From the NCBI GenBank assembly GCA_018398765.1, contig JAHBMJ010002675.1, positions 64,001-92,920 on the forward strand: DNA of 28,920 bases, in the 5' to 3' direction. This DNA comes from Chromera velia (taxonomy: Eukaryota; Sar; Chromeraceae). Below are positions 1-10,325 of this stretch, in pieces (position 1 is the stretch's first letter; each line of letters starts with the position of its first letter). The position numbers were made by a program, and so were the translations under genes. A model generated the notes under the pieces. It was given only the letters and a program-made list of their open reading frames with translations, did not search any database and had not been told where the DNA came from.

Positions 1-1159
1 GAAGTAAACCTGCGTTTCTTGACATAAAGACGAACAAATATAGATTGATTGACAGACTGTGGCTGCTATGATTGAGACCTCAGAAGCTACCGAGCCCTAC
101 AACGCAAGCATTATATACAATCAATAAGTCTGCTGCATTCTTCCTGCCATATGCTTGGTCTCAAATCTCAATGAGTGAGTGAGTGCGTGAGTGAGTGCAT
201 AGATCTAGACCTCCGCATTTATGGCCAGAAAAGAAATGAACTGCAGTGCATATGTGCGGTAAGAGAGACAAACAGCTGCAGGCCCGGTTGTGTGCCACAT
301 CTCCGACGAAAGCAAAACTGACCGATGTGATTGACCGGACGGCCGTGGGGAGGGGGGCACCTACGGGAAGGGGGGCAGCGGTAGGGAGGTACATGAGCAG
401 GGGCGGGGTGGGGGCCGTTCATTGACTGCAACGGAGGATTTAGGGTCTGATCTACCCACCATTCTATTACCCGCTCGTTCTTTCCACTGCACACAGGAGT
501 TCCATCACAAAGAGCAACAAATGGTTGAGAGAGAGACAACGGTTTCCTTCCTGTGAGCTCCATTGGTTGCCAGACAGACTGTATGGGGTGATTGATGTCT
601 CAAAAACAAAGGAGCATACGAGCTAAAAATGTTCAGACGCCATTCAATTAGTTATCAGGATTTCGGCTCGGTGAACGGAAAAGAGTCTGTCCCTGAAGGT
701 CAAGTTGCATGTTCAATCACTTGATCTACTCACCGAGCAATCCATGCAGCAGGATCGAAACTGACCAGAGGTTTTTGAACCCGGTTCCGATCCTGTCCTC
801 TGGTGTCATCCGTGTTTTTACAAAGAAGACTCGGGCATAACCAGTATACTGAGGCTAAGAGGCCAAGCAGGCAAGGGAGACCTGTATGCGATCCCCTCCT
901 TTCCGCATCCCTCACCCCTGCATACGAAAAAGAATTAAAGGGAACTTACTTCCCTATTAAAAATTCGGTCATCACTATACGAAGGAGATCCCCAAAACAA
1001 TGTTAATATATGCAGTACCACGTGGAATTAGACACTCAGGGAGACACTGCTCTGAACAGAGCGCCCACAAATGGACATAGCCATAAACGACTTCACTAGG
1101 AGCAAGACGATTTCGAGAATGGAGTTGTCAGCGGGTCCATAATAAATTTCATACACTGC
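1..1159. other. No gene recognised; flank of helicase relic
   Basis: Short reading frames occur on both strands, but none shows a recognisable domain. I looked on the minus strand for the C-terminal motifs (IV, V, VI) expected downstream of the helicase relic and could not identify them. A short GTGA-type repeat lies at about 173-200. The stretch may be 3' remnant or intergenic DNA. Confidence 0.4.
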
Positions 1160-1211
1160 AAAACCGACCTGCGTTCTACAGATTTCCTTCATAAAATTCC
1201 CTTGGGGGAAA
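1160..1211 (-). pseudogene. Helicase relic segment: FYEG block
   Basis: The minus strand reads FPPREFYEGNL, TAG, NA. SF1B helicases have FPSxxFYEGxL shortly after RMHPxIA. A possible 3' splice site (AAGAG) ends at 1212, which would place this block in phase 0 with the preceding exon. The TAG is at 1176-1178. Confidence 0.6.
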
Positions 1212-1665
1212 CTCTTGCATGCGTTGCAATCGGCCATGAAGTTAATAGAGAATATTAAGACATAATCACTGCCATGACCAAATGTAATGAGAAAGAGGGG
1301 AAACCAAAAACTGTGTTAGGAGAGACCCATGTAGAAACCCCAGCCTGGAAGCAAAAACGTGATTAACAAGACCCGGTAGTACCAGGTGGACCCTTGATTC
1401 TATCTGAGAAAAGTTTGCATATGAAAAGAATACTGACAACTCAAGGGCGAGAGCTTCGGAAATTTAAGTAAAACAGCTAGTAAAAAGACATGAATGAATT
1501 AAAAGAATACAGAAGGCAGCTCAAGAAGCAACAAGGAGTGAAGAAGAGAAGAGGGGGTGGTGAGACAAAAAAAAAGTATCAAGAGGAGATGGAGCAAGCA
1601 CAGAGCGATCAAGATGAGGGCAAAAACCTTGCAAAGGGTGCTATCTGTAGGGGTTTGCGACTTAC

Positions 1666-1846
1666 GGCAATGCTATGGTGCATGCGCCTCTGTACGTCCA
1701 GAAAGTGGAGTTTCGTAACCTTCCGGTTGAGCAGGAGCTCAAAGAGAGAAACATCAAACCCCTCTGCCTTGGCAGCCTGGGACTTGATCGTAGGCAGGAG
1801 CTACTTACGGTTGCCGACAAGAACCTGACAGTGTCTCTGTGTCCGC
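1666..1846 (-). pseudogene. Helicase relic segment: motif III to RMH block
   Basis: The minus strand reads CQVLVGNRK, TAG, LLPTIKSQAAKAEGFDVSLF, then ELLLNRKVTKLHFLDVQRRM and HHSIA, followed by a good 5' splice site (GCC|GTAAGT at 1666/1665). UPF1-like proteins normally have GDxxQLPP here and QYRMHPxIA afterwards. The TAG at 1801-1803 occupies the conserved glutamine, as expected from CAG to TAG. The GD to GN and QYRMHP to QRRMHH changes are at functionally important positions, supporting loss of function. Confidence 0.72.
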
Positions 1847-2171
1847 AGGTCCCAGCGAATCAAGTTCTTCATTTCTGTAAGGAAGGATCGAGGCATTCAA
1901 AAAAACAGCCAGAGAGACAGGGGATACAATAGATTGATCCGCATGCAAGGAATACTATACGAGACGATCGACTTTCTGTTGCCTGCCTGCAAGGGTCTAG
2001 ACAGTTGAACTTCCTTTCCCGTTGCCCTGCATGTCTCGTCCTCCTTCTTTATGTGCAATCAGTTAGTGGATCGGGCAAACCGCTTCATTTGGTCTGTCAT
2101 CCCTTTTCTAACACTGACGAATGTAATTTTCTCTCATTAATTTTATGCTCGAGCTCTGATCCAGTGCTACT

Positions 2172-2271
2172 GAATTTCAGGACAATGTCTGACGACTCAC
2201 TCATGGACTGAGGTGCCTCATCCAAATTGACGACCTCGTACCTCTTGCTCAGGAGAACTGCCCCTCCCACA
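2172..2271 (-). pseudogene. Helicase relic segment: motif II (DEAxQ)
   Basis: After a credible 3' splice site (minus-strand TGCTTGCAG ending at 2272) the reading GGAVLLSKRYEVVNLDEAPQ follows. This matches the block of SF1B helicases where a hydrophobic strand leads into VIIDEAxQ, the Mg-ATP-binding motif II. The D, E and Q are kept, but hydrophobic residues before it are changed (NL instead of II or MI). The downstream end of the exon is uncertain. Confidence 0.68.
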
Positions 2272-2576
2272 CTGCAAGCAATAAAACAGACGGAAAGCAG
2301 ATAGAGGGACATGGACATCAATAAAAGTTGTGCATCGAATACAAAGCCTACAAATCATGTATGCATGCAGGCATGGAAGTGTTTAAATTGGACAGTAATC
2401 TTCAGCACCTAGCACTGAGCACTAACCACGACTAGACTAAGTTCCTCATGTAACTAAGCGCTTGCAATTTTCTCTTCCCTAGGTCTCTTCCCTGCCTGCG
2501 TGAATGTCTAACAGGATGACAGACTCACTCCTTGAATTACAAAGTTCTTGTCCTTTCTCACATTCGTCCTCTTCCA

Positions 2577-2630
2577 GTTGTGACTAACTGACTGACTGAC
2601 TGACGGACTGACGGACTGACTGACTGACAG
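2577..2630. repeat. (ACTG)n microsatellite
   Basis: An imperfect tetranucleotide array, GACT/GACG units, lies within the helicase relic's spacer DNA. Confidence 0.9.
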
Positions 2631-3599
2631 ATAGAAGAAAGAATGAATGGCTAAGAAAATGAGCCTTCGATCCATCTCGTCTTCTGCGTGGTATGACTGT
2701 CTACGAGCAGACAAACAAACGATCTGCCTCTAGGAGGGAAGACGGCCAATTCGTGACTCAGTCCATGATGTAAGCTGCAAAAGATGAGTGAATAAATAAA
2801 GGAATGGATGAATAATGCTACCCTTGTTCTCCCATGACTGTACGTCGGACTCACTGAGTCTTCTACATCGACTGTATGTATGAGTGACCAATTATTTTTT
2901 TTACGTTCTCTCTCTCCCGCTTCTTCCATGACTAAAAATGACTAACTGGCTGATAGAATTAACCGCTTCCCCTTTTCCCACCTCGTACTCAAACCATGCA
3001 TGAATTAGAGTGAACTCCTAAGCCACCTCCAAGTATCTCGAGGGACGAAAAGAATGACAGCAATATCTGAACTGACCTTTCGAGGCTTATAAGACAAATC
3101 TATCCCAAACGGTCTCTAACATTAAAACGGTCTCCAAAACAACCATAGTTCTCCAGCTTTTTTAGTATTTTTTATATATTAAACAATGCTTAAAAGCTCA
3201 AAACAAAGAGTTTTAAGCAATGTGAGAGTACCTGGAAGTCTCTCCTTAATCACTTTGTCAGCTTCCTGGAGCTTGCCTTACCCGATCATGGCATTTCGGA
3301 AGGAGTCCGTCATTTGAGGCAAGAACTCTGCGAAGATGCATCGATCAGCACGTGACTAATACAGCAAAGCCGACAAAACAATTCATTCTGCTAACTGAAG
3401 AACCCTCTCTGTGAAGCAGCTGGACAAAGAAGCTGACAGGTCTCCTGAAAATAGAGCGAAGAAAAACAGCCAATGCATGCCTGCGCCATGATAAAGAAAA
3501 ACAAGGGTTTACTTCCCATGATTGTGCGCACAGTGCGTAAGCAAAAAACTAAACACTTCTCTGTAGATATCCAATATATGAAGCAATCAAAAGAAAAGG

Positions 3600-4051
3600 A
3601 AAGACCCGCGCAAAATAATTTCTAACCTTCTTTCAGACCCCCTGTCAGTGACTGACTTCACATATTCTCCTCCAGAATCTAGGCAGACTTCGACTTCCCA
3701 GTTCTGACTGCACTGATGCCATTCTTCTCCAACGCCTCCATCAGGAACGTTATCTATTGTACCGTTGGAATCTGCGCCCACCAGAATGTGACACAAAGCG
3801 TTTGTCGTAATGAGAACCCTCAAAGCAGCGATGACAGTGAAGGTCTTCCCTGTCCCCCCAGGACCCTGAACGAGCACCAGACGGTAGGAAGAGATCATGG
3901 CCCCAACCGCTGCCGTCTGTGTTGGTGTTGCTGTAGGGGGAAGCAATGCTGCAAGCTCTGCGTTCAATTCGAGTGACAGAGGCAGGAAAGCGACAGGAGA
4001 CTGGCTGTACTGCCATGCTAAACGTTTTCCGTCCAGCTCCTGACTCTCTCT
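3600..4051 (-). pseudogene. Helicase relic segment: motifs I and Ia
   Basis: The frame runs from about 4051, just after an in-frame TAA, through AWQYSQSPVAF and LELNAELAAL to the P-loop GPGGTGKTFTV and to SNGTIDNV. At about 3745 similarity jumps to another frame, which reads VLMEALEKNGISAVRTGKSK (the usual SF1 text after motif Ia), then meets TAG at 3679-3681. The jump equals a one-base indel in GTTCCTGATGG. The unshifted frame continues but does not resemble the family. The P-loop lysine and threonine are intact. Confidence 0.75.
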
Positions 4052-4827
4052 TTATCTCAAGACTACCACTGCCTGGTTTTTTGCCTTAAGCAACGGTGCC
4101 ATCAACCTTTGAATCTCCTCGCACCCTTCTGGCTTTATCCTTCTCGCCAGCTCCCTCGACATGGGGTGCTTTGCATGGATAGAGGAGCATAAAGGAGAGG
4201 AGAGGGTCAAATTGATACTCCCTCTCGTTCCCGAAGATCTCTGTAGACCTGACGTACATTGCCCTCGGTGCATCTAGCTCCCGCTGACGCACTGTTTCGG
4301 GGAGCTCCCCATCGTCTTTTTCCCCCCACACCCTCTACTTAGCTGCAGCTGCACCCCCCTTTCCCCGAGTTGCCGCAGAACCCCCCCCTTCACCCTCCTG
4401 GACACCCTTCAAATCTTCCCTCCTCTCCCTCACCACAAGAACCCGCAACTCCCTGGCTCTCTCAGTGCAAAATTCCCTTGCTGTGAGGGAGGCTCTCATA
4501 AGAGTTCCAAAAAGTGTCTCGACAGGAGAGAGGGGCTCGGGGGCCTGCTGAGAAGAAGAGGGGGAGGATGATACAACTGGTACGTCTGCGTGCTCTCTTG
4601 CCTTCTCTCCTAATTCTACCAACCCCTCCCAAAGAGCGTATAGCAGAGCACGGAGGCAGGGAAGCTGTCTGCAGAGCGGTTACCCCCTCAAGGAGAGGGC
4701 TAAATAGGAGACTGTTCAAAATTTCCTCTACCAGAGGAAGCAGGCAGACTCGTCGACTGTCAACAGTACTTTGACCCTCTGCCTGCTGTGTAAAAAGTGC
4801 AGCAGCCCTTTCCACTGCTTTCTGCAC
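4052..4827 (-). pseudogene. Probable N-terminal part of the helicase relic
   Basis: Three overlapping open stretches in different minus-strand frames look protein-like rather than random. One runs from about 4827 and is leucine-rich (LPLVEEILNSLLFSPLLEGV). One runs from about 4670 to 4160 and includes ALWEGLVELGEKAREH, a TAG at 4335-4337, then AMYVRSTEIFGNEREYQFDP. The last runs to 4052 and includes ELARRIKPEGCEEIQRLMAP and ends VVVLR-TAA. The last is in frame with the P-loop segment across the TAA. I do not recognise a domain. The assignment to the helicase is by position and frame only. Confidence 0.4.
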
Positions 4828-4830
4828 CTA

Positions 4831-5890
4831 CCTCGCAGAGAGGAGCTCAAGGACAGCTTTTACTTCTTTTTTCTCCCTGTCTTATCGCTTAAGGTGCACA
4901 GAGTTGACCCTCCTTCCCGACTTGAACCTGACAAGAAGTGCTTCTCTTTCTCGCACAACTCCCTCCTCCTCCTCAGTGGACCTTGACCCCAGTAAGTCAT
5001 ACCCCTGGTGGCCAGAGCCTGGGCGACTGTGTCCTGTCGGTACTTAATCGCATGCAGCAATTAAGGGTATTCTTTCATCTGAAGGGATTCCAATGTTGGG
5101 GCTTCCTCCTCGAGCCCTTACGTCTGGCTCTTTACCTTCACTGTGTATGTTGTCTTCTGTCCGTGTGTAAACATACAATAACGATGCGTAAAAACTAGCG
5201 TGAAAATGAGAATGGATGAGAATGGAGCCAGCTAGCTAAATTAAAGCGAGTGCATCAGAGAAGTGGATAGGCGCGGAGGCAGAAGAAAGTTTACAATTCA
5301 CGAAGAGGCAGAAGGTTTAGATCTAGGTCTAAAATTGGGGTGAGACGCTCTCGATAAACGGAATTTCTTTTTAGCAAAGGAAGAGAGGCATGACTTTGTA
5401 AGGCCTTCATTGGGTCAAAATGCTGAAAACGAAAAGAACGACTGCATCTGCACGTGATTGTCGAAAAAACTGCTACAGGCTGAGCTGCACTCATGACATC
5501 ATCCACTTCGATCACAATATCTCAAACGTGCAAACGTATCGTCATGTCCTCAACAAATGCGAGGCATTCCTGCAATTCAGAAGAAAAAAGGTGTAAGATG
5601 GATAGCTTCACTTGCTTGCTTCCTTCCTTTCGTCCTTTCTTCCTTCTTTGTTCTCCTCTCCTTCTTCGCTCGCTCCTAAGCTCGCTCTGTTTGGCTAACT
5701 AACTGATGGAGGACAGACGGACGGACGGGCAGAGTACCTGTCTAACTGATTAATAATTCAGCAAAGGATTGACTGGCTAAGCGTATGCCGATCTGTCTGA
5801 GACTTGCGTATGATGCTTTCTCTGTGCCTGCAGGTACTCTTGAGACTCCACGATCGCTTAAGTCATGCAAGGCATGCACTCTATCTCGTC
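4831..5890. other. No gene recognised
   Basis: A minus-strand frame around 4860-5060 is open but has no recognisable motif. It could be a further upstream remnant of the helicase relic. The rest shows no domain and no convincing splice pattern. It contains a C/T-rich stretch at about 5610-5680. Confidence 0.4.
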
Positions 5891-5895
5891 ACACA

Positions 5896-6005
5896 GTCTT
5901 TCTTTCTTTCTTTCCTTCCTTCCTTCCTTCCTTCCTTCCTTTTTCCTTTTCTTCTTTTCTTTTTTTCTTCCTTTTTTTTTTTTTTTTCTTTCTTTCTTTC
6001 TTTTT
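5896..6005. repeat. Polypyrimidine tract, (CTTT)n/(CTTC)n
   Basis: About 110 bases are almost purely C and T on the plus strand, made of CTTT, CTTC and T runs. The apparent phenylalanine/serine-rich open frames over it are artefacts of the repeat. Confidence 0.95.
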
Positions 6006-6865
6006 TATGAAAAGAGAGAACAGGAGGAATTCAGTGATGACACACACCTCTGAGCACCAGCTCACCATTCTACGGAAATTCTGCAGTCCTCTAGCAGGCC
6101 CCCGCCTGATGCTAGCATTTCTGCTCTCCTGTTTTTTCGGGGCAATCCCTTCAACCACTGCCGACCCGTTACAAAGGGGAGGGAAGGGAAGACAACAGAT
6201 GATGATGTCTGTGAGGTTTTTGTAACACGGCGTGCTTAGAAAGCATATCAAAAAGGACAAAACAAAAACATGTGCATGCGGTTGGGGACTATCAGCTTTT
6301 AGTCTCTGGGCATGATGGAGTGAGCTCTTTTTTCTTTTCTTTCTCGCACTAGTGGACTCCTCCTCAAGGCTCTTTTCTTCCTTGTTCACGGTCTTTGTTA
6401 TTCTTTCTTTTGTTAGCTTGCAGACTCACATCAACATGGCTGAAGAAGTTGCTTCTATAATGATTGGAAAGAGAAAGAGGCGCGAGGCAGGCATTCTGTT
6501 TCCATCGAGTTTTTATCTCTCATATATATCCATCTATCTTCTTTAGGCAAAAGATGATGATAACCGACTGAGTTAGACCCAGATGATGCATGTCGTCTTC
6601 TTCCAGACAGTTTTGCCGTCCACGTTTTCCTGCGTGGTCGGATCGACCCTCCGTCTGACAGAACGACCTAAATCCTTCCTTCAGACTGCCTCTTCAAGGG
6701 CTGGGCAGACGTATCGGTCCCTTCTGTGTGACAAAACGTGAGGGCGTCACTCTCGCCCATCCCTTCCCTGTCTGTGGCCGCGGCTGCCTGCATAAACACA
6801 GAGGAGGAACTTTTAAAATACTATTACAGCAAAAAAAACTAAAGAAAGAATTAAATTCAAACAAA
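6006..6865. other. No gene recognised
   Basis: Mixed-sequence DNA between the pyrimidine and purine tracts. No domain, splice-consistent exon chain or RNA gene could be supported. Confidence 0.4.
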
Positions 6866-6867
6866 CA

Positions 6868-6966
6868 AACAAAGAAAGAAAGAAAGAAAGAAAGAAAGAA
6901 AAAGAGAGAGAGAGAGAGAGACAGAGAGACAGAGAGACAGACAGAGAGAGGGAGGGAGGGAGAGAA

Positions 6967-7023
<57 letters not shown>

Positions 7024-7056
7024 CAGACAGTCTAAGACAGACAGAGAGAGAGAGAG

Positions 7057-7091
<35 letters not shown>

Positions 7092-7372
7092 GGAAGGAAG
7101 GAAAGAAGGAAGGAACTTTAAGGAAGGAAGGAAGGAAGGAAGGAAGTTCAAGGAAGGAAGCAAAGAAGGAAGGAAGGAATGAAAGAAGGAAGGAAGCAAG
7201 GAAGGAATAAAGAAAGAAAGGAAAAAAGGAAGGAAGGAACGAAGGAAGGAATGAAAGAAGGAAGCAAGGAAGGAAGGAACAAAGAAAAGGAAGGAAGCAA
7301 GGAAGGAAGAAACAAAGAAAGGAAAAAAGAAAGGAAGGAAGGAAAGAAGGAAGGAAGAAAGAAAAAGACAAG
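6868..7372. repeat. Approximately 500-bp polypurine block: (GAAA)n, (GA)n, (GGAA)n
   Basis: The plus strand is nearly all purine. It runs from GAAA units through GA dinucleotides with GACA interruptions at about 7016-7045 to degenerate GGAA/GAAG tetranucleotides up to about 7370. Long Lys/Arg/Glu-rich and Phe/Ser/Leu-rich open frames on the two strands are repeat artefacts. Confidence 0.95.
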
Positions 7373-7659
7373 GCCAGACAGAAAGTAGCAGCTTTCTTGC
7401 AGCTGAGAGGGATATAAGAAAAAAAGGAGCCACGGGCGCCTACACCTGGGAAGCATAAACAGTCACACGAAGATAAAAAATACTATTAGAAGGTCGCTCA
7501 CCTTGTGTTTGTGTGGGGTGGGAGAGGCCGCTGGACTCCCTTTTGGTGCCTTACTGGTATGCGGGGTCATAGGCGCATCTCCCGCAGGTACAGGCACAGA
7601 CGTTTCCATAGATTCAACGGCAAGGCACAATACTTTGCCAGGTAGATAGAGCTCAAGCG

Positions 7660-7670
7660 GTACAGAGAGA

Positions 7671-7757
<87 letters not shown>
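7660..7757. repeat. (GA)n microsatellite
   Basis: About 95 bases of GA dinucleotides with occasional GAAA and GGGA interruptions. Confidence 0.95.
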
Positions 7758-7759
<2 letters not shown>

Positions 7760-8251
7760 TCGAACTCACTCCCTTCATTTAACTAGAGACAACTAGAGAA
7801 GCCGTCTCCTATTTCTGCTGACCCAAAGAGGTCCTTTTCCGCGTTGCAGCTGGTAAAGTCTGTTGCTCAGTGCATGCCCAGGTTAAATGTACCGGGACTT
7901 TTAGTATGTGTCGAGAACTTTTTTTGGAGCGCCAACGGCATGCGAGAGAAAAAAAAGTTATCGATAACGTCTCATAAAACAATTTAGTGATCGAAGAGAA
8001 CTGACAAGAAGGAGCTGAAACTTTGACAGTTACTGCATGACAACGAATGAGATGGTGGTCTTCCGGCACCAGAAAGCGGAGATTTAATAATTCGGACTCG
8101 AGTAACAGTCCTGTTTGTAAACCGTTGTTTTAACACCCCAAAGGGGGCTTCCATACGATTTTCCATGTCGGCAGTTTGGAGCCTGGATCTTGTGGAGCAG
8201 CTCGGTGAAGTGAAACTTATCGATCGTCAGTCTGGCTCTCAAACAGCGTAG
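7758..8251. other. No gene recognised
   Basis: Open frames here are short and show no motif. At 8230-8262 the sequences GTCTGGCTCT and AGAGCCGGAC are near-inverted copies and lead into the next inverted-repeat region. Confidence 0.4.
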
Positions 8252-8688
8252 TTGTAAGAGCCGGACTGCCTGCTGAATTAAGAGCCAGATGTGTTGCTCT
8301 GGCTCTTAAGGATTCTAGTTAAGGATTCAGAATCTTAAGGGCTGGCCAGATCCGTATATAGCTTTCCGTGGCCTCGGAGGACGGAGCGAGGCTTGAAACA
8401 TGTTTGCACGGAGCTTTCCACCCGGGGGGCACTTAATCCCCCGCGACTTCTTTCCTCCGACAAACCTGCATGAGGTGAGAGGCTTGCGCGCGGGCTTACA
8501 TGCAGGCCCTGGCATGCCCTCACAACTTGATGCAGCGGCCCCTGGCGATGCATGCCTGCATGCATGGCCCCGCGGAGGGTGGAGCTGTAATTCATTCATT
8601 CATACCCTCCGGAGCCTTTAGAGTTGCGAGCGGAGCAAGCGCCTCTGTAACTGTCTCTTATATAAGGGCCAGATTCTGGCTCTTACAA
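8252..8688. repeat. Foldback-like element with TTGTAAGAGCCGG termini
   Basis: TTGTAAGAGCCGG at 8252-8264 and CTGGCTCTTACAA at 8676-8688 are inverted copies with one mismatch, 437 bp apart end to end. Inside lies a hairpin with 12-bp perfect arms (TTAAGAGCCAGA and its complement, 8278-8289 and 8298-8309) around an 8-base loop. No target duplication was recognised. It may be a small non-autonomous element or coincidental clustering of the GGCTCTTA motif, which also occurs near 8778. Confidence 0.35.
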
Positions 8689-8862
8689 AAACTTATATGC
8701 AGTCGCCATGTGAACAACAGTTTACAATTGGCACATCTAAATCGTACTATAGCCACTGTATGATAGGCTGTATGGTGGGCTCTTACCGGGAGGGAAAGGG
8801 GGGGGAAAGAGGTTTTTCTGGGCGCTCAGGGCTTTCCGAGGGCCCACGGCGGGTCCAGGGAC

Positions 8863-9074
8863 TGAAAAATAATTCCGGTATCCAAGCCTATTAGATAAGG
8901 GGGGGGGGGGGCCNNNNNNNGGGGGGGGGTCCACGGTAGATTAATTCACGGCCAAATGCGGCGGCGCCCATAGTTGGATAAGCATGACCTATGCGGTGGC
9001 ATATATGGGACCCAGGGGAGGAGGGGGGTCAGTGAAGCTTATCTAAGACCCTTGGATACCAGAATTATTTTTCA
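8863..9074. repeat. 37-bp inverted repeats around an assembly gap
   Basis: The left arm at 8863-8899 (TGAAAAATAATTC...TTAGATAAG) and the right arm at 9038-9074 are inverted copies differing at four positions. The enclosed 138 bp contains poly-G, seven unknown bases and further G-rich sequence. This is the structure of a MITE-like element or a large hairpin; the gap prevents reading the centre. No transposase is encoded. Confidence 0.6.
8914..8920. other. Seven unresolved bases (N) between poly-G runs
   Basis: Unknown bases sit between G-runs of at least nine bases, typical of a sequencing or assembly failure in a G-homopolymer hairpin. True length is unknown. Confidence 0.95.
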
Positions 9075-9470
9075 ACCCCCCAGAGCAGCCTAAAAGTATC
9101 TAAAAGTACCTGAAAAGGTGGCCGACAACCATAAAAGTTTGGCACTTCGTTGTTTTTTTTTGTTCCGGACGTACCCCCCTTAAAGAGGGCGCCCCCAACG
9201 TCTTTGGGCTTCAGCTTCTGGTCTTCTTTTCCCGCCCGCAGCCTGGAGGCTACTTCATACAAACCTCTCCGCAGCAGCATATACCAGTGCAGCCTTTGCC
9301 GCCCCTTTGCCCCGCCAATATCCATTAAAAAAAAACTTCTGCATACTTCTGCGGGATACTGCAGGATGTATAGTTACACGAAAATTATATCGGGGGCGAC
9401 CTCTATTTGATCTATAAGACAAAATGGCGACAGTGCTCTAGGGTACCACGAATCACTTATCACTTACTTA
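9075..9470. other. No gene recognised
   Basis: An 86-codon frame is open on each strand (about 9065-9325 minus, 9150-9410 plus). Neither has a recognisable domain. Confidence 0.35.
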
Positions 9471-9479
9471 TCACTTATC

Positions 9480-9690
9480 ATGGCTTATTATGGCTTTGTT
9501 CTTAATTCCAGCAATGTTTTCTTTTCAGAACAATAACAGATTGAATAACTCAGTTTCAAAATTATTTTTCATACAATTCTACTTAAATTTTTATTATAAT
9601 ATTCAATCTATTTAATTGTAGGTTGATTTTGCTTAATTCTGTTTTCATTTATTTATAGTTTATGTAGTTGTTTTGCTACTAGCCATCCAT
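9480..9690. other. AT-rich island without genes
   Basis: A stretch of about 200 bases is strongly A/T-rich (for example TTTTATTATAATATTCAATC) compared with the more balanced DNA on both sides. It follows repeats of CTTATCA at about 9450-9480. No open frame of note. It could be an old insertion or a scaffold-attachment-like region; neither can be shown here. Confidence 0.5.
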
Positions 9691-9756
9691 GCGCAGACTA
9701 TAACGCAGGTTTTGGGCATTTTCGCCTTCGTATAGCCACCTTCCAGCTTGGTAACC

Positions 9757-9966
9757 TCACCTTTTACCTTTTCGCTTGCCCCCGTTTCCTTTGGAGGCCT
9801 TTCCCTCTTTGCGAACCTTCTTTCCCCCTCCCCCCCCTTCTCTGTCTCCAGAGGGCGGCACCCCCCTCGGTTTTCCCTTTCCTTTCATTCGTGTCTCCCG
9901 CTTCTTTGCCTTCTCGCGCATCTTCTTGGCCTTCACCTTCAAGGCACTCTTGCCCTGCAGCGCAGC
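9757..9966 (-). CDS. Lysine-rich possible terminal exon
   Basis: After a candidate 3' splice site (minus CGCTGCAG) the frame reads a strongly basic text, including KVKAKKMREKAKKRETRMKG, then a glycine-rich segment, and ends GKRKGKR-stop. Such tails are common in nucleolar and ribosome-assembly proteins. It lies 3' of DDX27 on the same strand. The proposed last DDX27 exon contains the strong donor AA|GTAAGC just before its TAA, so this could be an alternative DDX27 C-terminus. However, the reading phase fits only if a weak acceptor (GCAAGAG) is used. It may instead belong to an unrelated gene whose other exons I could not find, or be non-coding. Confidence 0.35.
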   Translation of the reverse strand, partial: AALQGKSALKVKAKKMREKAKKRETRMKGKGKPRGVPPSGDREGGGGGKKVRKEGKASKGNGGKRKGKR

Positions 9967-10149
9967 GGAGTATGACGGTGCGTGTCGATGTGCAGGGTCG
10001 ATAAGAAGGCAATCGTGGGAATGTTGTATTGAGAGCGACGAAGCGAAATGAGAAAGTAGTCAGGATTTGGCCTTTCAGGGGCCACAGTCACACACACAGA
10101 TCAAAATGCACATACACATAGAGAGATGAATCAATAGATCAAAGGCAGT

Positions 10150-10163
10150 AAGTGAGTGAGTGA

Positions 10164-10195
<32 letters not shown>

Positions 10196-10281
10196 GTGAG
10201 TGAGTGAGTCAGTGAGCGTGCGTGTGTGTGTGTGTGTGTGTGTGTGAGTGAGTGAGTCAGTGAGCGTGCGTGCGTGCGTGC

Positions 10282-10320
<39 letters not shown>

Positions 10321-10325
10321 CGTAA
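10150..10325. repeat. (GT)n/(GAGT)n/(GCGT)n microsatellite
   Basis: A compound array: GAGT units, GT runs, GAGT with AGTCAGTGAGC interruptions occurring twice, then GCGT and GT. Histidine/threonine-rich open frames here are artefacts. Confidence 0.95.

Larger units (their letters stand above)
1160..4830 (-). pseudogene. UPF1-like SF1B helicase relic (split and broken)
   Basis: Pieces of one superfamily 1 RNA/DNA helicase lie in correct order on the minus strand. From the 5' end they are: an N-terminal region (about 4830-4050); motif I, GPGGTGKT, preceded by TPTQTAAV (about 3870-3920); motif Ia, ILVGADSN (about 3760-3800); motif II, VVNLDEAPQS (about 2205-2235); motif III, VLVGNRK-stop-LLPT (about 1795-1827); the QRRMHHSIA block (1666-1695); and FPPREFYEGNL (1179-1211). 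In living relatives these read roughly GPPGTGKT, DEAxQ, GDxxQLPPT, QYRMHP and FPSxxFYEG. In-frame stops are TAG 4335-4337, TAA 4052-4054, TAG 1801-1803 (where QL is expected) and TAG 1176-1178. Frame changes lie near 3745, 4170 and 4650. Motifs IV-VI were not found. Family assignment as UPF1/Sen1-like is from motifs only. Pieces separated by 0.4-1.4 kb may be exons. Confidence 0.72.

Noticed and set aside
6694-7456. Long open frames of 100-225 codons over the purine block
   Set aside because: They are translations of GAAA, GA and GGAA repeats in all frames. Composition is pure simple sequence with no domain.
9065-9410. Overlapping 86-codon frames beside the inverted repeats as a transposase
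   Set aside because: Neither strand shows a recognisable transposase motif, and the length is too short.
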